NCBI GenBank assembly: GCA_013399305.1
Contig: VXAI01000373.1
Coordinates: 360,479-424,478, forward strand
Length of the DNA stretch: 64,000 nt
Origin: Rostratula benghalensis
Taxonomy: Eukaryota > Chordata > Aves > Charadriiformes > Rostratulidae
Direction of reading: 5' to 3'
Of this stretch, positions 11,660 through 23,964 are shown in pieces. The first letter of the stretch is position 1. Each line of letters opens with the position of its first letter. A program made the translations under genes and the position numbers. The notes below the pieces were generated by a model. It did not search any database. It saw only the letters and a program-made list of their open reading frames with translations, and had not been told where the DNA came from.

Positions 11660-12304
11660 ACAGGGACATTTGAAGTCTAAAGGGGGGTGGCAGTTGCATT
11701 TTTCCGGGAGGACCCCTGGGAAGGAATTGTTACTTAGTCAAAAAGTTCCTTCCCTGGTTTGTCTGTGCTCTGGGATGAAAAGCCAATTGACTGCCTTTTG
11801 CGCTCTTGTTCTTTGTGTAGGGCCAACTCGCACTTGCGGGTCGTGTTTGTGTGAAGGGTGGGAATGGAGGATGCCAACCACGTGGTGAATCTTCAGGCTA
11901 CAACAGCAAAGCACATCGCCTTGCCTGACAATGTGAGGTTTAACTCTGGTACAGAGCCTGTGTTGGACTAACGTATCTCCCCCAATTACATCTTGAACGA
12001 CAGTAAACCCTTAGGAGTGCTTAAAAACTATGTATACCTGAAGAAGAAAACCAATGAGACATTGCTTTTATTTCTCATGAAGCAAATCCCTTCTAGCTTA
12101 CTACATGACATCAATGGAGGGTTGGATCTGCTAGAAACTGACGCTTCCAGGAATTCTTAGGATTACTGAGTAGGAAACAGAGGGAAATGGGAAATGGCAA
12201 AGATAGTAATCTGAACACACAATGATGCCCTCTGTAAGTATGCATTGAAATCCTATGGACAAATGCATCAATAAGGAGCCATAGCTTTTTGGACACCCAA
12301 AGAT

Positions 12305-12465
12305 GCTTGGGTTTCACTGGGCTTGGAAGGGACCTCTGGAGATCATCTAGTCCAACCTCCCTGCCAAAGCATGTCCTCCTAGAGCAGGTTGCACAGGAAA
12401 TTTTCCAGGCAGGTTTCAAACATCTCCAGAGTTGGAGACTCCACCACCTCTCTGGGAAGCTTGGG
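12305..12465 (-). mobile_element. CR1 fragment, minus orientation
   Basis: Read on the minus strand, this is a 3'-proximal CR1 fragment. On the plus strand it shows the diagnostic order GGAAGGGACCTCTGGAGATC, then the block with TCCAACCTCCCTGCC, an AGAGCAGGTTGCACAG block and a CTCCACCACCTCTCTGGG block. The terminal octamer tail is not obvious, so the 3' end is eroded. The GGGACCTCTGGAG variant differs from the copies at 18.3 and 32.0 kb, so it belongs to another subfamily. It is a non-functional relic. Confidence 0.88.
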
Positions 12466-12586
12466 TTTAGATTTGTCTGAACTCACACCTGGGCAAGTTT
12501 CAGACCTCTGGCACTTTCACTTCTCATAAAGTTTTTTTTCTTTAGGAGAGAATTTCTAAAATTATTCCTGGTTTGGGGAGCTTTCC

Positions 12587-12755
12587 ATCATAGAATCATT
12601 CAGGTTGGAAAAGACCCTTGGGATTATCAAGTCCAATCATCAATCCCACTCAACTGTTCTCCCCTACATCATATCCCCCAACACCACATCTAAACGACTC
12701 TTAAACACATTCAGGGATGGGGACTCAACCACCTCCCTGGGCAGCCTATTCTTAG
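12587..12755 (-). mobile_element. CR1 fragment, minus orientation, different subfamily
   Basis: It begins on the plus strand with TCATAGAATCATTCAGGTTGG, the reverse complement of a CR1 3' tail. It continues through AAGACCCTTGGGATTATCAAG and CCAACACCACATCTAAA to CTGGGCAGCC. The same variant recurs at 42687-42805, so the two copies are subfamily mates. Only about 120 bases separate it from the CR1 piece at 12305-12465; the different diagnostic bases show two separate insertions. Confidence 0.9.
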
Positions 12756-13319
12756 CTACCAGGTCCACAAGGCTCCAGAGCCAGGAAAAATTGTAGACTT
12801 TGGAAGTTGAAGCATTTAAGAAATCAAGAATTTTTAACTGGTTTTCTTTTTCATTGTTGAGGAAAGAAAATACTTAGATTGTGCAACATGGTAAAGCTTG
12901 TAACTAAGGTTTTGATAAAAATGAGAGCAGACCCTGAAGCTGTAATTTTGAATTAACACTGGGGCCACTTTTGTAAATCACCGTAGTAGCTCTTGTAATA
13001 ATGTTGAGAAGATTACAACATTGCTGTCATGAGGACTTAATTTCTTCAGTACTTTTCTAGGTTATGAAGGCAAACACTTTACAACTGGGAATGACAGATT
13101 GAAGGATATCTTGAGTTTTTCTCTTCAGTATGTTATCATTGGCAGGAATTGATGGAGGGAAACAGCGGCTGTGGAATAAGTGATCATGGCATTGCAACTT
13201 CATCATTAGTACAGTTACAAATGGCACCGGAGTTAGGCTTTCAGACAGCCTTAAATCTGGCATTTTCCACATATCGGCCTCTTGGCTTTTTAACCCAAAT
13301 AATACTCTTCCAAAAATAT

Positions 13320-13323
<4 letters not shown>

Positions 13324-13352
<29 letters not shown>
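13324..13352 (+). repeat. (TG)14 dinucleotide microsatellite
   Basis: A pure TG run of 29 bases. The small overlapping open frames here are repeat artefacts (Cys-Val on one strand, His-Thr on the other). Confidence 0.97.
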
Positions 13353-13356
<4 letters not shown>

Positions 13357-16300
13357 GATACGTTGGATTGTATCCATGACATTTATTGCTGTCGTCTATC
13401 AGGAGTGTTTGAGTCTCCTCAACGCTGCTGCACAGCTTTTGCTGCTGCAGAGTTAACTCTTGTTAGCAGCAGGGAGAGTTTCATCATGGTGAGTGAGGGG
13501 AGGACCAACTCTTGGTGTTATTATTTCATCATGATGCCCACATTTTGGGCTGAGGAGCTCAACCATAAGTTAGTAATTTCAACAGTTTACCTCTCAACAA
13601 AAGGCATTTTTCTATGTCAATATCTTTTCTTCTGCTGACTTTGAAAGATGTGGTGCAAATAACAGAGCTGGTTGAGTTTCCTTGTTAAAAATACCCCTTG
13701 ACCTCCAAATACAGGTATTGTAACCATAAATTACAGTAATATGTACTATAGTTAAACCTGCAGTTTTAAAATAAGAGAAACCCTATTGTATGCATCTTTA
13801 TTACCATATATAGATACGATGCTTATAGAAATAATTAATGTAGCATCTGGTAAATGTATGTTTATATTAAACTCTCTAAATTTTTATAATTTTTTTTGTT
13901 TCTAGTAAAATCAGAGGATTTAGGACACAAATCCTTAGGGTTTGTCCTATAATATTTTTCTTTGGAGCTACAAGGGAGTCCTTGTATATAATAATGAAAG
14001 CTCAGAGAAAAAATATTTTTGAAATGGAAAAAAATATTATTCAGCTGAATACATTGGCCTTTTAAGAGTGCTCCAATTCCAGAGGACTTTCTCAAACAGA
14101 ACATTACAGTGGAAATATTAATGCAGCATTCTCTAACTCACCCTTGGTTTTATTCACTCTTTTCAGAAATTCAAAATGCAACTGGTAATATTTGCTGCAG
14201 AACAAAGTAGGTAAAGTTTGGAATGTAGAAGTTTTTGGTTGGAGGAGAAGACTGCAGACTTTCCAGGAACAAGTTAATTACAACGGAGACAGCTCTTAAC
14301 CTGCTGCTTCCTATGTAGTTCTCTGCTTTTATAGCAATGTTGGAAGTTCTTTGCTTAAATTAGGGGTGCAAGCATATTCTGAGGCAGTAGGGCACGGTGA
14401 TTTACCAGACCTGGAGGTTAGTTTTCTGCCACTCACTCATCAGAATCTTCCCTTATGGCTAGAGCTTGCAATGGACCTGTACGAAGCTGAAAATAACAGT
14501 ATTGCAGTGCATATTTTCCTATTTATTGGGAGTTAAATATAAAATAGTATCATAATCATCAAGTCTAGTTATCCTGGGGAAGGATGAAACATGAGGTGAG
14601 GGAACACGGGCTTTCCTTTTGCTCTGGTAGCTGAGTGTTGTTCAGTCACATCTGGGAGAGGAGAGCAGGGAAAGGAGGCAGTAGGTGTTTAACAAACTCA
14701 TCTAAGGAAAAGAGCTGGGACTTTGGTCTTTCAGTGCTGGTTTGGGCACATGCTTGCATTCTACCATAACAGAACACTAGCCTCCCATCAGCCAGGAGAC
14801 TCCTTTCTCCCTTTTGGTTTCAAGTATTCTCCCCAAAGAGATGCTGAGCTTTAAAAAGCTGAATGAAAGATGAATTGAGACCTTACTCAGCATACCTGTC
14901 ACCTGGTGATTAGGAATTTGTAGTAGAACGGAAGAAAGCATGAAGATATCCTGCAGAAAGCATTTTTTTTTTCTGACTGGTCTTGGCCAGAGCTGGACAC
15001 TGTTTCCATCAGTAAGGGCACCTAAGCTGTCTCCAAGGAAAAGCTGACCAGCATACTAGGTGAGAAGGAACACCACCGGAGGGTCATAAAGTCCCTGTAC
15101 CATCAGTGCAGAAGGAAGAGGGGGACACAGAGTGTGCCCCAGGCAGACTAATTTTCATCCCCAGGTCTTTGGGGTGATTCAGAAATCTCTGATTCAAAGA
15201 CCTAGTGTGACAACATGCCTGTTTTAAGGAAAACAGCTAAATTCAGATTTACACAACAGCAGAGCTATTAGGATTAGGACTGATAAACTGAAGGAATGAT
15301 GGTAAAAGTTCCCTGAATGTGCATTTACAGAAGTCTTTATGGTGCATTATGTTGCTCTTTCTGTAGACTTGCATGACTCCAGGCAAGGTTTGCTGGCTCA
15401 TGGAACAAATTCCCTGAGCTGCAGGGGTTTCTGTGAGAAGTGCTTTCTCTCTTCAGTCCATGAAGTGTCATGTTAGCTATTCAATTGCTTCCTTCATCTG
15501 CTATTTTCCTCGTTCACGTTCTGTAGAAGTCCTGACATCCTGCAACAGAGGTTGCCTCTTCAGCAGCTGATTTACCATCTCCTGCCAGGGAGCGTCTTTT
15601 AAAAAGGTAGAGTCCGAAACTGGCAGGAAATCCTTTTGTGACAATTACACTGATGAGGTCACATAAGAGAAATGGGGAAAAGTAGTCTCTTGAAAACCAG
15701 AATCTGGTGAGAGAAAGAGCAGGCTCCAGCAACAGAGGGAGAGGTCCTTCAACACTAACTTCATTGTGGAGGAGGTCTAGAGAAACACTATGAGATGCTC
15801 TGCCATCTCATGTCCCGTTCCCCACCCCCTCTCCCTCCCTCCATCTCTGATAAAATCTCTCTTCTCCACATGCCAATTTGTTTTCTCTTAACTTGGATGA
15901 GAACCTTGTTCTTCCTCAACAACAGGTCTTATTTTAGCCCTTATCTGGAGGTTCAACAGCTTATGCCTGTAAATCTTAAAAAAAAAAAAAAAAGTCTACA
16001 AGTTTGGAGTACAAGGAGTGGACTGCTCAGTTAGGTAAGTTCTTTTTCCTTTAGGGCCACTCCACAGTACTCTGTGAAAAGAATTTATTTGGGTTTTGGC
16101 TTTTCCCTTCTTTGACTCCTTTACCAAAAGGTACTGTTGACAGCACAGCTGAGAAGCTGGCAAAGTAATTCTGCTGCACAGAAGTATTGAAAAAATATTG
16201 CCTTAAGATTATTAACAACACCAGTGCTGGAATAATGAAAGGACTTGTTTATACCCACGAAAGTGGGGAATAGAATGGTCAGAATTAGAGCTGGAATTCC

Positions 16301-16785
16301 ATACTTAGTTTGAAATTTCTAGTTATGGCAGCATATTTTGTACATAGGATTATTACTCTTTGGCAAGGCCTACTGTGTCTAAACACTTTTGGGTGGGCTA
16401 AGGATAAAGTTTCAGTTTAACTCAGAATTTTCTTGCTTTGTGGTTTTAAACTTTAGATTATAATAACATTTCATGAGCAGCATCAATTTTTATGGTACAG
16501 TTCATTTGTAGAAGATGCTATTTTTACACAGTCCTAGTGTTAATAGAAGTCTGTAGCATTACATTTTAAAAGGTGAACTTCATTATGGTTTCCCTGACAA
16601 AGAAATGTATCGTCTAGGATACAGAACTGTGACAAGCTGTTTGGGAAAGATTTCAACAAATCTTAGATTTTCTTGCCATTTTTTCCTATTGTCTCCAAGA
16701 GGAATGCAGCCATGAGCAAAACTTTACCCTCTCGGTGCTTTAGTATACGGGCTGAGATACACTCCTGGATGTATTAGGACATTCT

Positions 16786-17673
16786 ACATAAACCACTTGT
16801 ACAGGACTGGGAATGTCTGTTACCAGTCCTGCCTTAACTCAGTCTCCTATTCTTAATATCTCGTGTTTAGACTCAGCACAGCACAAGTACAAAGCCACTG
16901 TCTCTTCAGTTTTCAATTTTTTAATATGTTTCAGTGTTTGTCATGATGTCATTACAGCACTGAACAGAAACAGACTTTATTTTTATGCAGATAGCACAGT
17001 ATTTGGAAAAGGAACTATTATTTCCTCCCTTGAAAAAATGTGTACAGTACATTGCGTACTCGGTTCTGTATGTATCTATGTCTCCAAATTAGTTTGTATC
17101 ACCTCTGTTACAAAACTCCTTTTCTTCCACCACTGCTCAGAAATTGCCTTTCATACTCAGTGTAACCTATGAATTGGTCCTGTGAGTGGGTCATTCCAAG
17201 GTTGTTGTTCTTCCCTTATAACTACATTTAATATAAAGTACTGTGCTCTATGTTATGTCCATCTTGTTCAGATGGAAAAGTGTCTGCTGAGATGGAAAAT
17301 CAGAATGCAATATCAGAATACATTTAAATGTAATAAATCTCTAGAATTTTCTTTTTATGGTACAGAAATAGCAGCTCACCTTATCACTGCTTCAGCTTTT
17401 AGAGCCTTGTGGTACCAAAGTATTTCAATCACAGGCTTGGTCTTCCAGCTCTTAACAAAGGAAAAAAATGCCACTGATGACCAGAGGAGTTTTGCCTTCT
17501 TCAAGGCTTCTGATTTGGCCTTAAGTCAGCTACATAGTCCTGTCTTAGGTGCCCCTTTTTCTTACATTAAGATTTACATAAGCTTTATTGTTCTGCACAT
17601 TTCTTGTATTAACAAAATGATACACCAGGGGTTAATTTTCAGGACTATTGAGTTTTATACATACTGGCCCTAA
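16786..17673 (+). other. Unusually long near-open frame, no recognised product
   Basis: One plus-strand frame runs from just after a TAA near 16783 to the stop at 17673 with a single internal TGA at 17170-17172. Two stretches of about 119 and 163 codons from the first usable starts (16813 and 17182) are therefore in the same frame. The translation is rich in Cys, Phe, Ile and Ser and shows no domain, signal peptide or repeat that I recognise. The plus strand is rather pyrimidine-rich here, which lowers stop frequency. It could be chance, a decayed coding sequence, or part of a transcript. I would not call it a gene without homology or RNA evidence. Confidence 0.25.
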
Positions 17674-18287
17674 AGAAACCTTGCCAAGAACATTAAATTC
17701 ATTTTTTGTTGAGTGTTGCTTTTCCTATAAGTACATGTGCATTCCAAGGTCCATCAAACACAAAGATTTTAAAGTATTAAGCCAGTGTTAGCTATTGCAG
17801 TTACAATATCACTTTTTATCTGTCCCTCCTGCAGTTGCAAAACTGTGGCTGAGGTTCATCTGAATTGTGCTCCTGTGAAAAAGTAATTGTTTAGTTTTAT
17901 TTTTCCCTGTGTAGTGGATCAATCCAAAAGGTATTTCTTTGGCAAGGGAGGGGCATGTGCAAGCTGCAAATCTGGGTTAAGCAGGATACAAATGAACAAA
18001 CCCCCTGATACCCTCACTCTCTGCGATGCTACCTGCAAGATTCCCTGCAGGGTTTTTTTCCCAGTTACTGGGATAAATGGTGCTGGGGAAAGGAATTTCA
18101 GTGGTTGAGGGAGACTGCCATGCCAGGAAATGAAACTTGATTTTGTTGTAAAGGTGTTGCATGGCTTTCCATCCACATGCTCTGACTCGGGGCTTTCAGA
18201 AACATGAAAGCATTGTGTGTGATGTGTGTGGAGCTGCAATGGTCTCATGGTGTGATTCAGGCTGCCATGTCCATGGGACATCTCCAT

Positions 18288-18682
18288 AGTCATAGAATCA
18301 TAGAATGGTTAGAGTTGGAAGGGACTTTAAAGATCATGTAGTTTCAACCCCCCCGCCATGGGCAGGGACACCTCCCACCAGACCAGGTTGCTCAAAGCCT
18401 CCTCCAGCTTGGTCTTGAACATCTCCGGGGATGGGGCAGCCACAGCTTCTCTGGGCAACCTGTTCCAGTGTCTCACCACCCTCAGAGGAAAGAATTTCTC
18501 CCTGATGTCTAATCTAAATCCCCCCTCTTTGAGTTTAAAACCATTCTCCCTCATCCTGTCGCTTCACTTCCTGACAAAGAGTCCCTCTCCAGCTCTCCTG
18601 TAGGCTCCCTTCAGATATTGGAAGGCTGCAATAAGGTCTCCCCGGAGCCTTCTCTTCTCCAGGCTGAGCAGTCTCAAGTCCC
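18288..18682 (-). mobile_element. CR1 3' fragment with RT C-terminal coding remnant, minus orientation
   Basis: On the plus strand it starts with two tail-like units (CATAGAATCATAGAATGG), then GTTGGAAGGGAC and a long near-consensus body, ending near the CTTCTCTTCTCCAGGCTGAG block. On the minus strand, 18554-18327 stays open and includes the signature RLDIREKFFPLRVVRHWNRL, which is the conserved C-terminal segment after the CR1 reverse transcriptase domain. The copy is 5'-truncated, so no endonuclease or RT catalytic motif is present. It aligns closely by eye with the copy at 31963-32351, so both come from one subfamily. Confidence 0.96.
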
Positions 18683-21600
18683 TCGAGAACCAGCTGTTAC
18701 TACTTTACTATTTTGTTGCTGTGATCTCCAACAGGCTGTGTGTGTGGCTGAGTGCCGATGTGAATTTATGGCTGTTGTACAGTAGCATCCCGTGCAGACA
18801 CTTCCATGCCCACACAGGATGCCTTTGTGTAAAGATACCCTGCTTTGAAAGCAAATGGACATTATTGCTTCCTAGTCCTTCAGAGTAAGTTTTTGTCTCC
18901 ATTGGTGAGCAGGTCTGGTTTTTCATGTGACTTGTGGAGGTCTATCAAGCATATGAGGGGGCAGGGTTCACCTTTCAATTTCAAATTTTAAGTGGGTTTT
19001 AGCAGGTTCTGAAACTGTTCCCTAAAATTACATGGGCATTCCATTACAATTTTGCAAAAGAGTCAATATACTTCAAATCGGTGTAGGTGCTACTCTGTTG
19101 GGGTACGCAACCCCTGTAAATATAATCTGCCCGAGGCATATTTGGGAAACAGCCTGCAGGTGCACTGTTAGTGCAGCTAACTCAGGAATGAAACATGTCC
19201 TAAACCTTCACCAGTGGATGCGATTCCAGTGGCAAACATTTCTACTTAAAAAGAGATTGACTATGATTTGGCGCTGGCAGCCTTGGCTAACTGAAGTATG
19301 TAACAACCATTCCAGTTTGCAGTAGCTTTAAGTCTGTCTTTAAAAGTGTTTCGGGCATGATTTTGAAGTAGAAATCTGAGAATATGAGATACACAGAAGG
19401 AAACGTTTCTGTCTGTCATGAAAAATCTGTATCTAGCTAGAGGCTGCAGTCATGGTGAAAAAGAATGATAGCATCTCAGCTACGCAGTTTGCATTTTGGA
19501 CTGTCAAAATTTGCATGCATTGAACTGTTTTAAAAACATTTTTCTTAGGATACTTGTCAAAATATTTTCTGTAATGGATGAATTTAAATCTAATTAACAT
19601 ATTCATGTTTTAAACTTATGGACTTTTTTTTTTTTGGTCCAAAGAAATGCATAATTTTTATCCAGATATAAATATCTGAGGTACACAATATTCAGATGTA
19701 GTGTATAGCTCAGGTTTAAATTGAACTTGGATGATGTTCAGTCATAATGCATCTTACTCATCAATAAAATTTTACATAGATGTTCAGTAATATACTCTTA
19801 AAGGAGTGGATCAATGTTTTATACCTACAACTTATCTCTTACAGTTGGGTCTTTTTAATGGTGGAATAACAAAATGGAAATAAAGCTGCATTGGATGCTT
19901 GTTTTAAGCAAAACTTGATCTGTGTGTGTAATACTTACAAATAAAGGTGCAAGAGCAAATAGGCAAGATGTCAGGTAAGACGACATCTATATAAGCTCTT
20001 TGCTGAGTTCTGAGTAATCTTTTGTTAGTTCCTCCAATAACTCAGTCTAATCAAATACAGGAACGTAAGCGATATCATGTAATAGCTTTTTGGAATCAAT
20101 AAATATGCCATGGTTTTGAATTACTAGCAGTGTAGATGTGACTGATAAGCTCAATTGTTGGAAAACCGATCCCATAAAAGTGAAAAGTGAGATCTTAAAA
20201 AAAAAAAAAATCAGATGAAAGCCAAATCTTTTATGAAACAGAAATAACATGTGCCCAAGTTCTACTTTGTACAGATTTGGAGAAATAATTAATGATATGA
20301 TTGAAAGAAATATGCAAGTTAGCAGGTATACCATTCAGGATCCAAGTTGTTAACTGTGGATAAACCAGAATTATGGGTTAAAGAAATAGGATATCTCAAT
20401 CTTCAGAACATTTTCAGAAAACTGCCTTGCTACCAGCATTTAAATTAGAAACTTAGGTGTGATTGTGACAAAGGTCTATATCGGTTGCTTTCTAAAGCAT
20501 AAATACAGGTAAAGTTTTGGGATTGGAATCCTCCATAAAACTGACACAGCCAGTTTAGGAATACAGAGAGGTAACAGAGATGATTCCTCAAAGTACCCTT
20601 TTATTTGTTCGTCTGGCTTGCCAGTATACCTTCATTTGTGGCTCCCAGGCATCCAAAATTAACATCTTATTAAAAAGATGGTGAAGCTTATGTATGGTAT
20701 CCTAAGCATGTGTGTAACCACCCGTACATAAAATCCATCCCTAGGTAGGAAAGTCTTTTCTGATCTAGAGTAGCCAGAACTGCTAGTGTGTGCTACTGGT
20801 CTTTCTTGACTGAGGCTCTTCCTGTAAGTGTCATCCACCCCATTCTTCACCGGCTATGGGTTGAACTGTGGTTTCTTTGCCCCACTATTCACTAATGAGT
20901 TTCAGACTTCTTGAATTGGGTGGCGTGGGAGATCCTGTTCAATTTGCACGGCCGAAGGGCACTGAATTTCTCTATACAATACCCAGCATATTCCAAATGG
21001 TCCGTGTGCTTACTGAATGAGTTAGTATTAGCTGAGCCATTTGTGGAATTGGATCAGTTCATCTGAGACCCACCTGTGCAATGGGTGCTGATATTTCTGT
21101 GTTTTAGTGACATGATGCGTCCCAGTGCACGATCTGGTGGCTGACTGGGAGGGGAGCTGTTGGGACTGGGAAGCTGGTACGTTGTTGGTGCACTTGTTAT
21201 GGAGAATGGATAACAGTTTGGTGCTTCCTTCTCCACGGCATATATGTTAATGGAAGCTCTATAGAGAGTAGCATTCGTAGAGATGAGATATATTTAATGA
21301 AGTTAATAAATTTTGTAACTTGGGCTGTTTTGGTTCAGTACTCATCATTTATTTATATGCTGGTAGCATCCATATTTAGTGCTGTGTAAATTAATAACAC
21401 TATATTTAGTAAATATGAACTATAATCATTGTGGTATTTAATTTGGGTCTAATAAGTACTTGCCAGACTAATGTGTAGTCATGTAGTTGGGCAGATGTAC
21501 AAAAATGTCATTAACTTGTTTTGATTTGCGGACAGTGATGTATGTGGCAATGTCTGTGAATACTCCTGCTTTTCTTACACCACAGCTACCTCATTTGCCA

Positions 21601-22732
21601 AATATGGCTATGATCCTTTGTCCATGTTAATTGAGAATGGCATCCTTATTCATCATGTGCAGGGTTTTTTTCACCCATTAAAATGCTGTCCAAAGACTAC
21701 TCAACTGAGGAAAACTACAGAATAATACAGAGTCCTTGTTTATCTGTTGTTGTAAGCCTTCTGTTTTATCCCATTGTAATGAATGGGAAAAGGAACTCTC
21801 ACGTCTGAATGCAGTGCTGTTGCTAAAAGAGCACAAATTCCTTTTGGAACATCAGCATTATTAATTGGACTGGGACTTGCCTGAAATATTTTCATCAGCA
21901 ATGTCTCTGTTCAGTGTTTCTTCTTCTTTTATTTGACCTTCTGAAAAAATAAGTGAAAAATGCATTAAGATCATTTACATTAGTTGTCAAAAACTGTGTT
22001 TATTTCTTTGATAATAAAGGTTTCTATTCCTTTATTAAATTTACATTTATATTTGACATTTTCCAGGGATGCATAAATTCGTATGACAGTTAAAGTCTAC
22101 ATACTCCCAGTTCGTAGTGGTGCCAGGTTGAGTTGAATTTGGACGCATCACATAAATAAAAGTGGTTTTATGTTTCACCTTCATCTGGTAGGTGAGCACT
22201 CCACCTTTTCTTGTGAAACATAATCGGTTTTGACATGGCAAAATTAGATCCTGGCTATTTATTATCTGTTGAAATCAAAAACCATAACTGGGAAAGCATG
22301 TGGTAAGTCCACTGGAGCAGCTTGCATGCAGAGAAGAAAAGGGGAGGCATTCCAATTTTATAAGCTCAAGGTGATTTTCTCTAACACCTAGACCGTTTTA
22401 ATTAATTACCCTGAAAGATTGAGTAAATTATTATTTGAATACTTTATGGCATTACATGTTAACATTTCAAGGACAAAGTGCTGTACTTAGCTTTTCAACA
22501 ATGCTTCATCTGTCGGAATATATCTTCTGAATTTATGTAGTATACTGCAGTGTAAAGGGTAGTCAGAGCTTGAGTACTATGAATTATTACAAGGAACCTG
22601 AGTCAAATATGATCTACTGAAATGGGATCCCTGATATTTATGGACACCTGGTAGGGGCCTGCGAATTAAGAAAACCACAGATCTTGCTTCTCAAGAATTA
22701 AGGTTTTTTTAATCTTTTCCTTACATGGTTTG

Positions 22733-22795
22733 TTTGGGGTGTGGGTTTTTTGGGTTTTTTTTTTTTTTTTTGTTTATTTTGGTTGTTGGTTTTTT
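22733..22795 (+). repeat. T/G-rich low-complexity tract
   Basis: The strand is composed almost only of T and G, with a long central T-run. On the minus strand it reads as an A/C-rich Lys/Pro/Gln-coding frame (22698-22925), which I regard as an artefact. Confidence 0.85.
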
Positions 22796-23886
22796 GATGT
22801 GAAAGTATTAACTGAATGCCATTGAAATGTTGGTTGTCACGTGGGCATAGGTTTTGCTGTCGATGGCATGTCTGTGAAGTACAACGCTGTGTATTGAGAT
22901 GCTGCTTCCCTTGCGCTGCTGACACAATACCATCGGAGCATCTCCCTTTTCTCTTCCTTTGTGACTTTCAGCGTTGAGGCTTTAGCTTCAGGAAGAAGAC
23001 TTAGGGTATGAAACAGGTACCCACTTGGTGGACCTACCTTCTTGGTGGACGTACCTGTATGGTTCATAGAACCTGTTTAAATCAGTGGTGTATGTGACAG
23101 GTGATAGGTTTTTTTAGGTGGTGTTTGTCACCAAAACATCAGCTGTAGTCCAGCTTCACTGGAGCTGTACTCCACAAATATAATCTTTCTTCCACTGGAA
23201 GAGCATGCAACCTTTTAGTAACTTCATCCTACCATCAGTAGATTAGATTAAATCCCCATTTACTGCATTATATTAATATTTTCAATGGCACACTAATCCA
23301 AGAAATAAATGTGTCAGTTTCTATGGCTACCCTGTAATGGGCACAGCCATAAGACAGTGCCTTAAGGCCACATAAAAGACTTAATGTACAGATTGAATAG
23401 AAGCACATTATTTATTACTAAGCTATCAAGCTGAGAAAATTTAGTGATCTCATTTTTTAGATTTGCTCATTTGACCTGGGCCAATTTGCTTAGCTGATAT
23501 TGAGTATTTAATACCACAATGTTTTCTCAGTTTTAAGGATAAAGTGATTCACACTAATTTCTTTCAGAACAATTTTGTGGAATAAATGATTTTTATACTC
23601 CTGCGATACTTAGTAATAGTTCTTTGCATTTTTTTTTTCTTGTGACTTGAAAATTAAGTAAGGCTCTTTCAGCCTCTGAACACATTAGAATTCCAGTGTA
23701 CAGCTATGCAAAATCAGGGAGAGACTCCTTTCTTCCTCCTCTAACATCTTCCCCCCAAAACCCTGAGCCATAAATGACTTACTGTGAAGTAAGATGGAGT
23801 GGCCAACATGAGCCTCATGGAGTCCTCTAACTCTGGAGAGTCACTGAGGCTGATGTTCATTCAAAGATGGACCCCATCAGCTTTGT

Positions 23887-23964
23887 CCATGGTGGGTCGC
23901 CCTTGGGGGAGCACTGGAACTGCAATATGCCATTATAACTTCTTACTTGGGGACCCACCCATGG
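23887..23964. repeat. Imperfect inverted repeat around CCATGG
   Basis: Bases 23887-23898 (CCATGGTGGGTC) pair with 23952-23964 (GACCCACCCATGG) with one bulged base. A weaker AGCT match continues outward on both sides. The loop is about 53 bases. It may be a chance hairpin; no transposon terminus or duplication was seen. Confidence 0.6.

Larger units (their letters stand above)
5595..12300. other. Non-coding, intron-like or intergenic stretch
   Basis: AT-rich sequence with many short unrelated open frames and no recognised domain. It holds a candidate microexon at 7430-7452, a pyrimidine tract at 8714-8757, a 21-base T-run at 10781-10801, a small hairpin around 10276-10293 and a 14-base inverted repeat at 11605-11659. 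I recognise no CR1 or other transposon here. Old unrecognised repeats may be present. Confidence 0.6.
12756..18287. other. Non-coding, intron-like or intergenic stretch
   Basis: AT-rich with a (TG)14 tract at 13324-13352 and an A-run at about 15978-15993. A plus-strand frame from about 16786 to 17673 is interrupted by only one stop and is listed separately. No other element or exon was recognised. Confidence 0.55.

Noticed and set aside
15925..16040. Possible exon ending at a good GTAAGT donor at 16035
   Set aside because: An acceptor-like AACAACAG lies upstream, but the intervening sequence includes a long A-run and an in-frame stop. Strong donor strings occur by chance in long non-coding DNA.
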